Shown: positions 43,854 through 51,920 of the stretch, in pieces
Layout of the letters: the number at the start of each line of letters is the position of its first letter
How positions within the stretch are numbered: position 1 is the first letter of the stretch
DNA from: Actinospineispora acaciae DSM 45401
Lineage (GTDB): Bacteria > Actinomycetota > Actinomycetes > Mycobacteriales > Pseudonocardiaceae
Direction of reading: 5' to 3'
DNA: 64,000 nucleotides
Assembly: GCF_000620785.1 (NCBI RefSeq)
Contig: NZ_JIAI01000021.1
Span: 26,237 to 90,236, forward strand
Position numbers and translations under genes: made by a program
The notes under the pieces: model-generated
Database searches by the model: none
What the model saw: the letters and a program-made list of their open reading frames with translations, nothing else
What the model was told of the DNA's origin: nothing

Positions 43854-44818
43854 TAGCGCGCGCGGGCCGCGTCGAGGGTTCCGACCAGCCGGTCGCGCAG
43901 CTCGGGCGGGTCGATGACCTCGGCGTCCGCGCCGAGGCGGAGCAGCTCGGGCAGTGCGTACTCGGTCGACTCGATCGGGATGGTGACCCGGCGCCAGCCG
44001 TCCGCTCCCGGCTCGCCCGCGGTGTTGCGGGCGGCCTTCGCGGCGGACGGTTCGAGCAGGCCGTCCAGGTCGTCGAACGCCGCCGGGGAGAGTCGCAGCG
44101 TGGCCCGCGCCCGGTACCGCCGCTGGTCGAACCGTTCCAGGTAGCCGCGCCAGTACCCGGCCAGGTCGAAGCCCTCGGCGCGCTCGAACCGTTCGTTCTC
44201 CTGCTGGACGTCGAGCAGTCGCGACATCCGGTACGTCCTCGGACCCTTGTCGCCGTCCGCGACCAGGTACCAGGTGCCGGCCTTGAGCACCAGGCCGTAC
44301 GGCCGGATCGTGCGGCTGACCTCGTGCGGCCGCGCCCAGCGCAGGTAGCGCACCCGCAGCGCGCGCTGGTGCCACACCGCGTCCGCGACGGTGGCCAGGT
44401 GCGGCGTCTCGTCGTCGGCGCGGTACCAGGCGGGTGCGTCCAGGTGGAACCGTTCGGCGACCCGGCCGGCGCGCTCGCGCAGAGCCTCGGGCAGCGCGGC
44501 CATCAGCTTGAGCTGGGCGGCGGCGGCCGGGCCGGCCAGGCCGAGGTCGGCGGCAGCCGCCGGGAGCCCGGCCAGGAACAGCGAGTCGGCCTCGCCCTCG
44601 GTCAGCCCGGTCAGCCGGGTGCGGTAGCCGTCCAGCAGCCGGTAGCCGCCGTCGTGCCCCGGCTCGCCGTACACCGGCACCCCGGCCGCGCCGAGCGACT
44701 CGACGTCCCGGTACACGGTGCGCACCGACACCTCGAGCGCGTCGGCGAGCTGGCGGGCGGTGAGCCGGCCCCGGGTCTGCAACAGCAACAGGATGGACAC
44801 CAGCCGGGTCGCCTTCAT
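43742..44818 (-). CDS. WYL-domain HTH regulator with antisense-overlapping C-terminus
   Basis: 358 residues. HTH_11 (MKATRLVSILLLLQTRGRLTARQLADALEVSVRTVYRDVESLGAAG), then a WYL domain (RALRVRYLRWARPHEVSRTIRPYGLVLKAGTWYLVA) and the WCX region to about LRDRLVGTLDAARARYYC. Such proteins usually end there; the last ~33 residues (SNVGSGRTPTSSTSG...) are antisense to the decarboxylase gene, so the original stop seems to have been lost. It is divergent from an NTF2-like gene and probably controls it, as YafY-type pairs do. Confidence 0.87.
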   Translation of the reverse strand: MKATRLVSILLLLQTRGRLTARQLADALEVSVRTVYRDVESLGAAGVPVYGEPGHDGGYRLLDGYRTRLTGLTEGEADSLFLAGLPAAAADLGLAGPAAAAQLKLMAALPEALRERAGRVAERFHLDAPAWYRADDETPHLATVADAVWHQRALRVRYLRWARPHEVSRTIRPYGLVLKAGTWYLVADGDKGPRTYRMSRLLDVQQENERFERAEGFDLAGYWRGYLERFDQRRYRARATLRLSPAAFDDLDGLLEPSAAKAARNTAGEPGADGWRRVTIPIESTEYALPELLRLGADAEVIDPPELRDRLVGTLDAARARYYCSNVGSGRTPTSSTSGLIRPGSVGTTLSSVATRSE

Positions 44819-44854
44819 ACCGGGCAGTGTGCGCGGGCACCCCGACAGAATCCG

Positions 44855-44871
44855 CTGACAGAAGATGTCAG
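44855..44871. promoter_or_regulatory. Operator between WYL regulator and NTF2-like gene
   Basis: CTGACA-GAAGA-TGTCAG, perfect six-base arms, with a third half site CGACAGA at 44843. It sits in the 77-base divergent gap and is the likely binding site of the WYL regulator. Confidence 0.5.
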
Positions 44872-44895
44872 GGGATCCCTCGTAGCGTCGCGCGC

Positions 44896-45261
44896 ATGAC
44901 AGACATCCAGGAGTTCGTGAAGCGCTACACAGCGGTCTGGAACGAGCCTTCCGCCGACGCCCGCCGGGCCGCCATAGCCGAGCTGTGGGCGCCGGACGGG
45001 GTGGAGCTGCTCGAGTCCGGCGAGCACCGTGGCCACCGCGAGCTGGAGGCCAGGGTCGCGCACGCCTACGAGGAGTTCGTCCGCGACGGAAAGTTCACGT
45101 TCGTACCCGAACCCGACGCCGCCGGCCATCACGACACGGTGACCTTCCGCGTCCGCATGATCCCCTCCGGCGGCGGCGACCCGGCCTGGCGCGGCGCCGT
45201 CGTCGCCCACCTCGACGCCGCCGGCCAGATCACCCGCGACTACCAGTTCGCACTGTCCTAG
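44896..45261 (+). CDS. NTF2-like (SnoaL-type) protein
   Basis: 121 residues from MTDIQEFVKRYTAVWNEP. The alpha+beta cone pattern ELWAPDGVELLESGEHRGHRELEARV...FVPEPDAAGHHDTVTFRVRMI is that of SnoaL/NTF2-like proteins, some of which are isomerases or ligand-binding partners. No catalytic residues are certain. Divergent from a WYL regulator, a common genomic pair. An R2 palindrome follows the stop. Confidence 0.82.
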   Translation: MTDIQEFVKRYTAVWNEPSADARRAAIAELWAPDGVELLESGEHRGHRELEARVAHAYEEFVRDGKFTFVPEPDAAGHHDTVTFRVRMIPSGGGDPAWRGAVVAHLDAAGQITRDYQFALS

Positions 45262-45271
45262 CTGGTCAGAA

Positions 45272-45317
45272 CCCGTGAGTGGTTAGGGTCGCTATGACGG
45301 CCCTAACCGCTCACGGG
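45272..45317. repeat. R2 palindrome, copy 4
   Basis: CCCGTGAGTGGTTAGGGTCG against CCCGTGAGCGGTTAGGGCCG on the other strand: the arms differ at two positions. It separates the convergent NTF2-like and L,D-transpeptidase genes. Being the least perfect copy, it is useful for dating the family. Confidence 0.82.
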
Positions 45318-45329
45318 TGGTGACCTGGG

Positions 45330-46556
45330 CTAATGCAGGGCGGAGCCGGACTGCCAGTGTGCCCAGTCCAGCTCCCAGTCGCCGTAGGTGTCGTAGACGG
45401 GCAGCGGCGGGCCGCCGGAGTTGGTGATCTCGACGACGTCGCCGGTGCCGAAGTGGTCGAAGAACCACTGGGCGTTGGCCGGGGCCAGGTTCACGCAGCC
45501 GTGCGAGACGTTGCTGGAGCCCTGCTGGCCGGTGGACCAGGGCGCGGAGTGCACGAACTCGCCGTCGTTGGAGATCCGCACGTCCAGGTCGACCTTCTCC
45601 TTGTAGTAGCCGGGCTGGCCCTCGCACACCCCGTACGTGCAGGAGTCCATGGTCATGGTGGGCATCTTCTCGGTCACGACGTGCGGGCCGATGTGCGACG
45701 GGTACTGCTTCGAGCCGAGGCTGATCGGCATGGTGTTCACCAGCGCGCCGTTGTGGAAGATCCGCATCTGCTCGGTGGCGCCGTCCGCCTTGGCGATCCA
45801 GGAGTCGTGCACCTGCAGCGTCTCCGAGCGGTTGGTCTGGCCGAACACGCCCTTGCCCAGGTCGACGCCGAACATGTTCGCGGTCACCGTCACGGTGCTG
45901 CCCGGCTGCCAGTAGGCCTTCGGCCGGTAGTGCGCCTCCGACGCCGAGATCCAGTACCAGCCGCCCTGCTGCGGCGGGTTGGACGTCACGGTCATGGCGC
46001 GCTCGGCGGCGGCCTTGTCGGTCACCGGGTGATCGAACTTGACCACCACGGGCTGGCCAACGCCGACGCCGTTGTGGCTGGGCACCGGGACGAACGACGG
46101 GAACGCCAGCGCGCCCGGCTTGATCGTGTTGACGGTGCCGTTCTGGTGGAACACCCGCCCGTCGGCGCCGACAGCGGTCGCGGCGACCTGGTAGCTGTCC
46201 GCGTAGCTCAGCGGCGCGGTGGAGTGCCAGGACGCCGCGCCCGCCGCGATCTCGCCGGCCAGCTTCTTGCCGGTCTTGGTGTCCGTCACGTCGACGGCCC
46301 GCAGCGTGCCGTGCGACACCTCGACGCCCAGGGGCACGGAGGGGTTGACGGCGGTGCCGGCGGCCGGGCTGATGGCGATCTCGGCGGGGGGTACGGGCGG
46401 AGGCGGTGGCGCGGCGACCGACCGGATCGCGGCCGGCCCCTCGGTGGCGGTGATCAGCGCGAGCGCCGCCACGACCGCCGTGGCCAGCCCGAGCGCGATC
46501 GTCGCCCGCCCTCGGTTGTGCTCGGACGCCTTGAAGGCCCCGCTCGCGCCCCTCAT
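45330..46556 (-). CDS. L,D-transpeptidase with Ig-like domains (Ldt)
   Basis: 408 residues. After a short cytoplasmic stretch and one membrane anchor (ATIALGLATAVVAALALITA, about residues 18-38) come Pro-rich linker, Ig-like domains (AISPAAGTAVNPSVPLG and KFDHPVTDKAAAERAMTVTS) and the YkuD domain with HSAPWSTGQQGSSNVSHGCVNL, catalytic Cys near residue 354. It makes 3-3 cross-links in peptidoglycan outside the membrane, like LdtMt2. GGWYWISASEAHYRPKAYW is the typical linker. The stop TAA lies 12 bases from an R2 palindrome. Confidence 0.92.
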   Translation of the reverse strand: MRGASGAFKASEHNRGRATIALGLATAVVAALALITATEGPAAIRSVAAPPPPPVPPAEIAISPAAGTAVNPSVPLGVEVSHGTLRAVDVTDTKTGKKLAGEIAAGAASWHSTAPLSYADSYQVAATAVGADGRVFHQNGTVNTIKPGALAFPSFVPVPSHNGVGVGQPVVVKFDHPVTDKAAAERAMTVTSNPPQQGGWYWISASEAHYRPKAYWQPGSTVTVTANMFGVDLGKGVFGQTNRSETLQVHDSWIAKADGATEQMRIFHNGALVNTMPISLGSKQYPSHIGPHVVTEKMPTMTMDSCTYGVCEGQPGYYKEKVDLDVRISNDGEFVHSAPWSTGQQGSSNVSHGCVNLAPANAQWFFDHFGTGDVVEITNSGGPPLPVYDTYGDWELDWAHWQSGSALH

Positions 46557-46606
46557 CCCCCCATTTTCGCCCCCCTCGACACCCGCACCCGCCACCGGGG
46601 TCCCCT

Positions 46607-46709
46607 CCGCGAGTCGGGCGTCCCAGCACCCTGAGTCGGGCGTTTCGGCACACCGCTGATGTGCTGAAACGCGCGACTCACTGTGCCAGGACGCCCGACT
46701 CGCGGGCGG
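46607..46709. repeat. Interspersed repeat R1, long inverted form, copy 2
   Basis: About 103 bases whose ends CCGCGAGTCGGGCGTCC and GGACGCCCGACTCGCGG are exact complements, with a GCACACCGCTGATGTGC centre like the copy at 7776. It lies between the transpeptidase start and the aminotransferase stop, both minus strand. Confidence 0.82.
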
Positions 46710-46721
46710 TGGGTGCGGGCG

Positions 46722-47981
46722 TTAGGTGCGGTGGACGTCGTCCAGGGCGCGGCGCATGGCGTCGGTCATCTGGTCGAGCTGGGACTCGGTCGCGGTGAGC
46801 GGGGGTGAGAAGCCCAGGGAGGAGAGCATGGGGCGGACCAGTTGGCCGTGGGCGCGGGCGGCGTCGCCGATCACGGTGGGCAGGCCGGGGGTGGCGGCCA
46901 GCCGGTCGGGGTCGACCTCGATCGCGCCGAGGAAGCCGACGCCGCCTCGGACCTGGTGGACCAGCGGGTGGTCGGCCAGCGACTCCAGGCGCTCCAGCAG
47001 GACGCCTTCGAGCTCCTTGGAGCGTTCCAGCAGGCCCTCGCGTTCCATCAGGGCGATGTTGGCCAGCGCGGCGGCGCAGGCGACCGGGTGGCCGGCGTAC
47101 GTCGGGCCGTGGCGCAGGGTCGGCCCGCCCGGGCGGTCCCAGAACGGGGCGGCCACCGTGCCGGACGCCAGCACGCCGCCGAGCGGCTGGTAACCGCTGG
47201 TCACGCCCTTGGCGAACACCACGAGGTCGGGCCGGATGCCGAACCGCTCGATGCCGAACCAGTTGCCCAGCCGGCCGAACCCGCAGATCACCGCGTCGGC
47301 CACGAACAGCACGCCGTGCCGCTGGCAGATCTCCGCGACCGCCTCCAGGTAGCCGGGCGCCGGCGTGATCACCCCGCCGGCGCCCTGCACCGGCTCGGCG
47401 AAGTACGCGGCCACCCGCTCCGGGCCGACGTCCGCGAGCGCCTTCTCCACCGCGGTCGGGTCGTTCTGCTCCACCTGCAGCACGTCCGGGACGAACGGGC
47501 CGCCGATCCGGTTCGCCGGGATGCCGCCGAGCGCGGTGCCCATCCCGTGGGTGCCGTGGTAGCCGCCGCTGCGGGAGAGCAGGACGGTGCGCTCCGGCTC
47601 GCCGGTGGCCGCGAAGTAGGCCCTGGCGATCTTGCCGGCGGTGTCGATCGAGTCACCGCCGCCGCTGGTCAGGAACACCTTGGCGGCGTCCATCGGGGCG
47701 CGCGCGGACAGCTCCTCCGCCACCCGCAGCGCCGGCTCGTTCGCCAGGTCGGCGAAGATCTGGTACGCCTCCAGCTTGTCCAGCTGCGCGGCGATCGCGT
47801 CGATGATCTCGCGGCGGCCGTGCCCGACGTTGGAGTACCAGAGCGCGGCGGTGGCGTCGAAGTAGCGGTTGCCGGCGTCGTCCCAGAGCCAGACGTCCTC
47901 GCCCCTGGTGATGGTCAGCCGGCGCTCGCGCACCTTGTTCATCGCGGCGAACGGGTGCCAGAGCGGGTTCTCGGAGCTCAC
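46722..47981 (-). CDS. Class III PLP-dependent aminotransferase
   Basis: 419 residues of the omega-transaminase family. The PLP Lys is in VVFAKGVTSGYQPLGG (Lys258), the substrate-side TYAGHPVACAAALANI and the N-terminal WHPFAAMNKV agree. Some usually conserved sites differ: SGGSEAND-like is SGGGDSIDTA and DEVICGFGR-like is ADAVICGFGRLG, Glu replaced by Ala next to the PLP Asp. Diamines, GABA or beta-alanine are plausible substrates. It is divergent from a PucR regulator, which probably controls it in nitrogen metabolism. Confidence 0.87.
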   Translation of the reverse strand: MSSENPLWHPFAAMNKVRERRLTITRGEDVWLWDDAGNRYFDATAALWYSNVGHGRREIIDAIAAQLDKLEAYQIFADLANEPALRVAEELSARAPMDAAKVFLTSGGGDSIDTAGKIARAYFAATGEPERTVLLSRSGGYHGTHGMGTALGGIPANRIGGPFVPDVLQVEQNDPTAVEKALADVGPERVAAYFAEPVQGAGGVITPAPGYLEAVAEICQRHGVLFVADAVICGFGRLGNWFGIERFGIRPDLVVFAKGVTSGYQPLGGVLASGTVAAPFWDRPGGPTLRHGPTYAGHPVACAAALANIALMEREGLLERSKELEGVLLERLESLADHPLVHQVRGGVGFLGAIEVDPDRLAATPGLPTVIGDAARAHGQLVRPMLSSLGFSPPLTATESQLDQMTDAMRRALDDVHRT

Positions 47982-48107
47982 CGGGCCTCCTCGCGTGGGG
48001 TGGGGGTTGAACCGACGGTAGCCCTGGGTCGCGGCGGCCGGACATGATGGATTCCGAAACGACGCTGCTCAGGAGTAGTGGATTTCTCCAACGCGAGGAG
48101 GTGGCGG

Positions 48108-49652
48108 GTGATCCTGCAGGACGTGCTGGCCCAGCGCGAGTTCGGGCTGCGCCCGCTGGTGCGCGGCCCACGGTCGGCGCGGCGCGCGGTGCTCGGCGCG
48201 CACCCCATCGAGGCGGGCAACCCGTCGCGCTGGGTGCCGCCGAGGTGGATCGTGCTGACCACCGGGCTGCGGCTGTGGCGGGACGTGGCGGCGCAGCGCG
48301 AGCTGGTCGCCGAGCTGGCCGAGGGCGGGGTGGCCGCGCTCGGCTTCGGCACCGGGATCGTGTTCGACACGGTGCCGGCCGCGCTGCTGGACGAGGCCCG
48401 CCGCCGCGAGTTCCCGGTGTTCGAGGTGCCCGAGCGCACGCCGTTCCGGGAGATCGTCAGGATGGTCGACGCCGCGCTGCTCGGGCAGGACCTGCAGACC
48501 TTCCGGCGGTCCGCGTCGATCACCGACAGCCTGGTCGCGGCGCTCGGCGAGCCGGACCCGGAGACCACGCTGGTGGCCAGGCTGGCCAGGGCGCTGCGCT
48601 GCGAGACCTCGCTGCACCGCGCGGACGGCACCGTGCTGTTCACCTCGGGCCAGCCGGCCGGGGCGGGGCGGCGGTGGCGGCGGTTGCGCGAGCTGCCGCT
48701 GGCCGGGCCGCCGGTGGAGGTGATCGACGCGGACGGCCTGTTCGCCACCGCCGTGGAGGTGGACGGGGCGATCACGTCGTGGCTGGTGGTGGAGGTGTCG
48801 CGGGGTTCGCTGGCGGTTCCGCTGATCCTGCGCGCGCTGACCGTGGCGTGCCGGCTGCTGGAGGGCCTCGGCGCGGTGCGCGATCGCGAGCGGGCCCAGC
48901 GGCGGGTGGCGCGCGCGGAGTTGCTGCGGCGGGTGCTGGCGCTGCCGGACGCCGGGCACGAGCGGGAGGCCGACGAGCTGCGGGATCGGGCCCGGGCGTT
49001 GGGCGTGGGCGTCGACGAGCCGGGGCGGGTGCTCGCGGTCGGGTTTCCGGCGTCCGATCAGGAGCCGGCACCCCCCGCGGTCGAGGCGGCGGAGCGGCTG
49101 CTGGCCCGGCATCGGCTGCCGCACCTGCTCGCCGTGGTGTCCGGCCGGCTGGCGGTGTGGCTGCCGGCCGGTGCCGATCACGGCGAGCTGGCCGGCGAGC
49201 TGCTGGCCGCCACCGGGGGCACGGCGGCCGGCGTGGGCCGGGAGGCGGCCGGGGTGCACGGGGTGCGCGCCTCCGGGGCGGACGCCACGCTCGCGCTGGC
49301 CGGGTCCGCGCTGGGATCCGGGCCGCCGGTGGTCTGGTACGACCAGCTCGGGCTGCTGGAGTGGCTGGCGCTCGCGGTCGGGCCGGACCGGGTGCGGGAG
49401 CGGGCCGCCGCCGTGCTGGCCCCGCTGGACGGGCACCAGTTCCTGATCGACACCCTGCGCGAGTACCTGCGCTGCTCGCTGTCCGTGCCCGCCACCGCCC
49501 GCGCCCTGCACGTGCACGAGAACAGCGTCCGCCACCGCCTCAACCGCGCGCGCACCCTGCTCGCCCGCGACCTGCACGCCGCCCCGACCCTGGCCGACCT
49601 GCACCTGGCCCTTCTGCTCAGCGCGGGCGCCGGGCGGAGTGGACGGTCTTGA
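48108..49652 (+). CDS. PucR family transcriptional regulator
   Basis: 514 residues. N-terminal PucR domain (VILQDVLAQREFGLRPLVRG...RWIVLTTGLRLW), central GGDEF-like/linker region, and C-terminal HTH_30 (LREYLRCSLSVPATARALHVHENSVRHRLNRARTLLARD). The GTG at 48108 is chosen because AGGAGG lies six bases before it. PucR proteins answer to purines, GABA or amino acids. It is divergent from the class III aminotransferase (126-base gap, no clear palindrome seen) and overlaps the methyltransferase gene tail to tail by 35 bases. Confidence 0.88.
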   Translation: MILQDVLAQREFGLRPLVRGPRSARRAVLGAHPIEAGNPSRWVPPRWIVLTTGLRLWRDVAAQRELVAELAEGGVAALGFGTGIVFDTVPAALLDEARRREFPVFEVPERTPFREIVRMVDAALLGQDLQTFRRSASITDSLVAALGEPDPETTLVARLARALRCETSLHRADGTVLFTSGQPAGAGRRWRRLRELPLAGPPVEVIDADGLFATAVEVDGAITSWLVVEVSRGSLAVPLILRALTVACRLLEGLGAVRDRERAQRRVARAELLRRVLALPDAGHEREADELRDRARALGVGVDEPGRVLAVGFPASDQEPAPPAVEAAERLLARHRLPHLLAVVSGRLAVWLPAGADHGELAGELLAATGGTAAGVGREAAGVHGVRASGADATLALAGSALGSGPPVVWYDQLGLLEWLALAVGPDRVRERAAAVLAPLDGHQFLIDTLREYLRCSLSVPATARALHVHENSVRHRLNRARTLLARDLHAAPTLADLHLALLLSAGAGRSGRS

Positions 49653-50451
49653 CGGCCAGGACGAACAGGTCGGGGCGGCGGTCGACGCCCGCGGGGTCGG
49701 ACGGGTCGAGCAGGCGGTCCAGGGTGGCCAGGTCGTCGGCGTCCAGGGTCTCGGCGGCCATGCCCCGGCGCCGCTCCAGCGACCGCCGCACCCACAGCCG
49801 CGGCCCGTCGGCCAGCGGCGCCGGCAGGTCGACAAGGAACGACCGGCTGCGCGCGTCGGTGAGGCCGGCCGCGGTCAGCATGGCGGGCCAGTCCTCGACC
49901 ACCCGCACCGAGCCGGGCAGCTCGTCGCGCATCCGGTTGAACCGCTCGGTGGTGGCCGCCTCCAGCCGGGCCGCCAGCCCCGGGCGGCCGAAGCCGACGT
50001 CACGGGGCAGCCAGCAGGCCGGCAGCCCGCCCTCCACGATGGCCAGCACGCCGCCGGGTTCGAGCAGCCCGGCCAGCCGGCGCAGCGCGTCCTGCTGGTC
50101 GCCGACGTGGTGCACCACCTGCCCGGACCACACCAGGTCGGCGGTGCCCAGGCCGTCCAGCCCCTCCGGGAAGGTGGCCACCCTGGTGCGCAGCCGGACG
50201 CCGAGCCGCCGGGCCCGTCGGCCGGCGCGGTCGAGCAGCTCGGCGGACCCGTCCACGGCGGTGACCTCGGCCTTGTCGAACATCGTCGCCAGCAGGCAGG
50301 CGGCCACCCCCGGGCCGCTGCCGACGTCCAGCACCCGCCGGGGGTTCAGCTCGCCCAGGTCGGCGAAGGCCTGTTCCAGGTAGGACAGCTGGGTCTCGCC
50401 CTCCAGCTCCAGCAGGTCGGCCATCGCGGCCCAGTCGATCTCGGAGTCCAT
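49618..50451 (-). CDS. Class I SAM-dependent methyltransferase
   Basis: 277 residues from MDSEIDWAAMADLLELEGE. SAM-binding motif VLDVGSGPGVAACLLATMF near residue 40, acidic AVDGS, and the post-motif GTADLVWSGQVVHHVGD are clear. The rest resembles small-molecule methyltransferases, substrate unknown. The start is set at 50451, with GGTGG five bases before it. It is divergent from the SRPBCC gene, sharing the 77-base region holding a TTGCCG palindrome. Confidence 0.82.
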   Translation of the reverse strand: MDSEIDWAAMADLLELEGETQLSYLEQAFADLGELNPRRVLDVGSGPGVAACLLATMFDKAEVTAVDGSAELLDRAGRRARRLGVRLRTRVATFPEGLDGLGTADLVWSGQVVHHVGDQQDALRRLAGLLEPGGVLAIVEGGLPACWLPRDVGFGRPGLAARLEAATTERFNRMRDELPGSVRVVEDWPAMLTAAGLTDARSRSFLVDLPAPLADGPRLWVRRSLERRRGMAAETLDADDLATLDRLLDPSDPAGVDRRPDLFVLAVKTVHSARRPR

Positions 50452-50494
50452 GCCGACCACCCTGCTCCCCGGCGGCCCGAATCGCGAAGGGTTG

Positions 50495-50522
50495 TTGCCG
50501 ATCCGGCAAACCGCACTACGAT
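50495..50522 (+). promoter_or_regulatory. Promoter with overlapping palindrome; leaderless GTG start
   Basis: TTGCCG (50495-50500), 16 bases, TACGAT (50517-50522): the transcript would begin at or next to the GTG at 50529, making the mRNA leaderless. TTGCCG-ATC-CGGCAA (50495-50509) is a perfect palindrome covering the -35 box, a likely operator. Confidence 0.55.
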
Positions 50523-50528
50523 CTTGAC

Positions 50529-50990
50529 GTGCACGACTCGGTCACCGTTCACATGGTCGCGCCGCCGGAGCGGATCTGGGCGCTGGTCAGCGACGTCACG
50601 AACGTGGGCAGGTTCAGCCCGGAGACGTTCGAGGCGGAGTGGCTGGACGGCGCGACGGGACCGGCGGTCGGGGTGCGGTTCCGGGGCCACGTCCTGCGCA
50701 ACGGGCGCGGGCCGGTCTACTGGACGACCTGCACGATCACCGCGTGCGAGCCGGGCAGGGAGTTCGGGTTCTCCGTCGGGGCGGGCAACGTTGTGGCCAA
50801 CACCTGGAACTACCGGTTCGAGCCCAGCGGCGACGGCACCGACGTCACCGAGTCCTTCCGGCTGCCGGACAAGCCGGTGCTGCGGTTGTACTGGGCGCTG
50901 TTCGGCTGGGCTCGCGGGCGGACCAACCGCGACGGCATGCGCACCACCCTGGAGCGGATCAAGGCCGTCGTCGAGGCGCCGGCGGACTGA
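50529..50990 (+). CDS. SRPBCC family protein
   Basis: 153 residues, GTG start. HDSVTVHMVAPPERIWALVSDVTNVGRFSPETFEAEWLDG and the later GNVVANTWNYRFEPSGDGTDVTESFRL match polyketide-cyclase/dehydrase-type SRPBCC proteins. It may bind a hydrophobic ligand. No ribosome binding site is visible, which fits the predicted leaderless transcript. An R1 repeat begins two bases after the stop. Confidence 0.8.
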   Translation: MHDSVTVHMVAPPERIWALVSDVTNVGRFSPETFEAEWLDGATGPAVGVRFRGHVLRNGRGPVYWTTCTITACEPGREFGFSVGAGNVVANTWNYRFEPSGDGTDVTESFRLPDKPVLRLYWALFGWARGRTNRDGMRTTLERIKAVVEAPAD

Positions 50991-50991
50991 T

Positions 50992-51040
50992 CTGACGAAA
51001 GTCGCGACTCACCCTGATGAAATCCCCGACTCGCGGGCGG
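50992..51040. repeat. Interspersed repeat R1, copy at the ribokinase 3' end
   Basis: CTGACGAAAGTCGCGACTCA to CCCCGACTCGCGGGCGG. On the minus strand it encodes the last residues ARESGISSG and the stop of ribokinase, so the repeat has replaced or extended that C-terminus. Confidence 0.82.
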
Positions 51041-51920
51041 TGGTTCGGAGGGTGGCGGGGTCGGGGTAGGACTCCTGGGCGCCGGGGGCGCGCACCGCCA
51101 GCGAACCGGCCACCGTGCCCCAGCGCGCGGCCTCGGCCAGGGGGTCTCCCAGCGCGAGCCGGGCGGCCAGGGCGCCGACGAACGCGTCGCCCGCGCCGGT
51201 GGTGTCGACGACGGTGGCGGGTACGGACGGCAGCTCGGACACGACGCCGTCGGCATCGGTGACCACCGCGCCGGCCGCCCCGAGCGTGGTCACCACCGCG
51301 CGCGCCCCACGGCGTCGCAGCTCGGCGTGCGCCCGGGCGACCGGCGTGTCGGCGGGCAGCCCGGCGACGACCGCCTGCTCGTGCTCGTTCACCACCAGAA
51401 CATCGCAGCGGGCCAGCAGCCGGTCGGGCAGCTCGGCGGCCGGCGCGGCGTTGAGCACGAACATCGCGTCCCCGGCGTGCGTGGCCGTCCGGACCACCAC
51501 GTCGAGCGGGACCTCCAACTGCGCCAACACCACCGCCGCCTTCGTACCGCCCAGCGGGTCGCCGGACGGCGGCCACTCGTGGTTCGCCCCGGCGACGACG
51601 ATGATCGTGTTGTCGCCGGCCGCGACGGTGATCCACGCCGTCCCGGTGACCGCACCCTCGACGGTCGCCACCCCCGACACGTCCACCCCGCGCGCGGCCA
51701 GCCCCTCGCGGACCCGGTCGCCCTCCGCGTCCGCCCCGACCCGCGCGATCATCGCCACCCGCGCGCCGGCCAGCGCCGCCGCCACCGCCTGGTTCGAGCC
51801 CTTGCCGCCCAACCCGATGCGCGCGGAGCTGCCCAGGATCGTCTCGCCGGCCGCCGGGAACGCGTCCGCCTCCACCACGTGGTCGATGTTCGCCGACCCG
51901 ACCACCAGCACATCAGGCAC
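51009..51920 (-). CDS. rbsK: Ribokinase
   Basis: 303 residues, PfkB family, phosphorylates ribose to ribose 5-phosphate. Motifs: LVVGSANIDHVVEADAFPAAGETI, the ribose-binding GLGGKGSNQAVAAALAGA, and TTGAGDAFVGALAARLALG with catalytic Asp. The last nine residues come from an R1 repeat. It overlaps the ATPase gene by eight bases and closes the ribose-type operon. Length is normal. Confidence 0.92.
   Translation of the reverse strand: MPDVLVVGSANIDHVVEADAFPAAGETILGSSARIGLGGKGSNQAVAAALAGARVAMIARVGADAEGDRVREGLAARGVDVSGVATVEGAVTGTAWITVAAGDNTIIVVAGANHEWPPSGDPLGGTKAAVVLAQLEVPLDVVVRTATHAGDAMFVLNAAPAAELPDRLLARCDVLVVNEHEQAVVAGLPADTPVARAHAELRRRGARAVVTTLGAAGAVVTDADGVVSELPSVPATVVDTTGAGDAFVGALAARLALGDPLAEAARWGTVAGSLAVRAPGAQESYPDPATLRTTARESGISSG

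Noticed and set aside
42126..44840. Open frame of 904 codons on the minus strand
   Set aside because: Spans opposite strand of the decarboxylase and another frame of the WYL gene; no recognisable protein.
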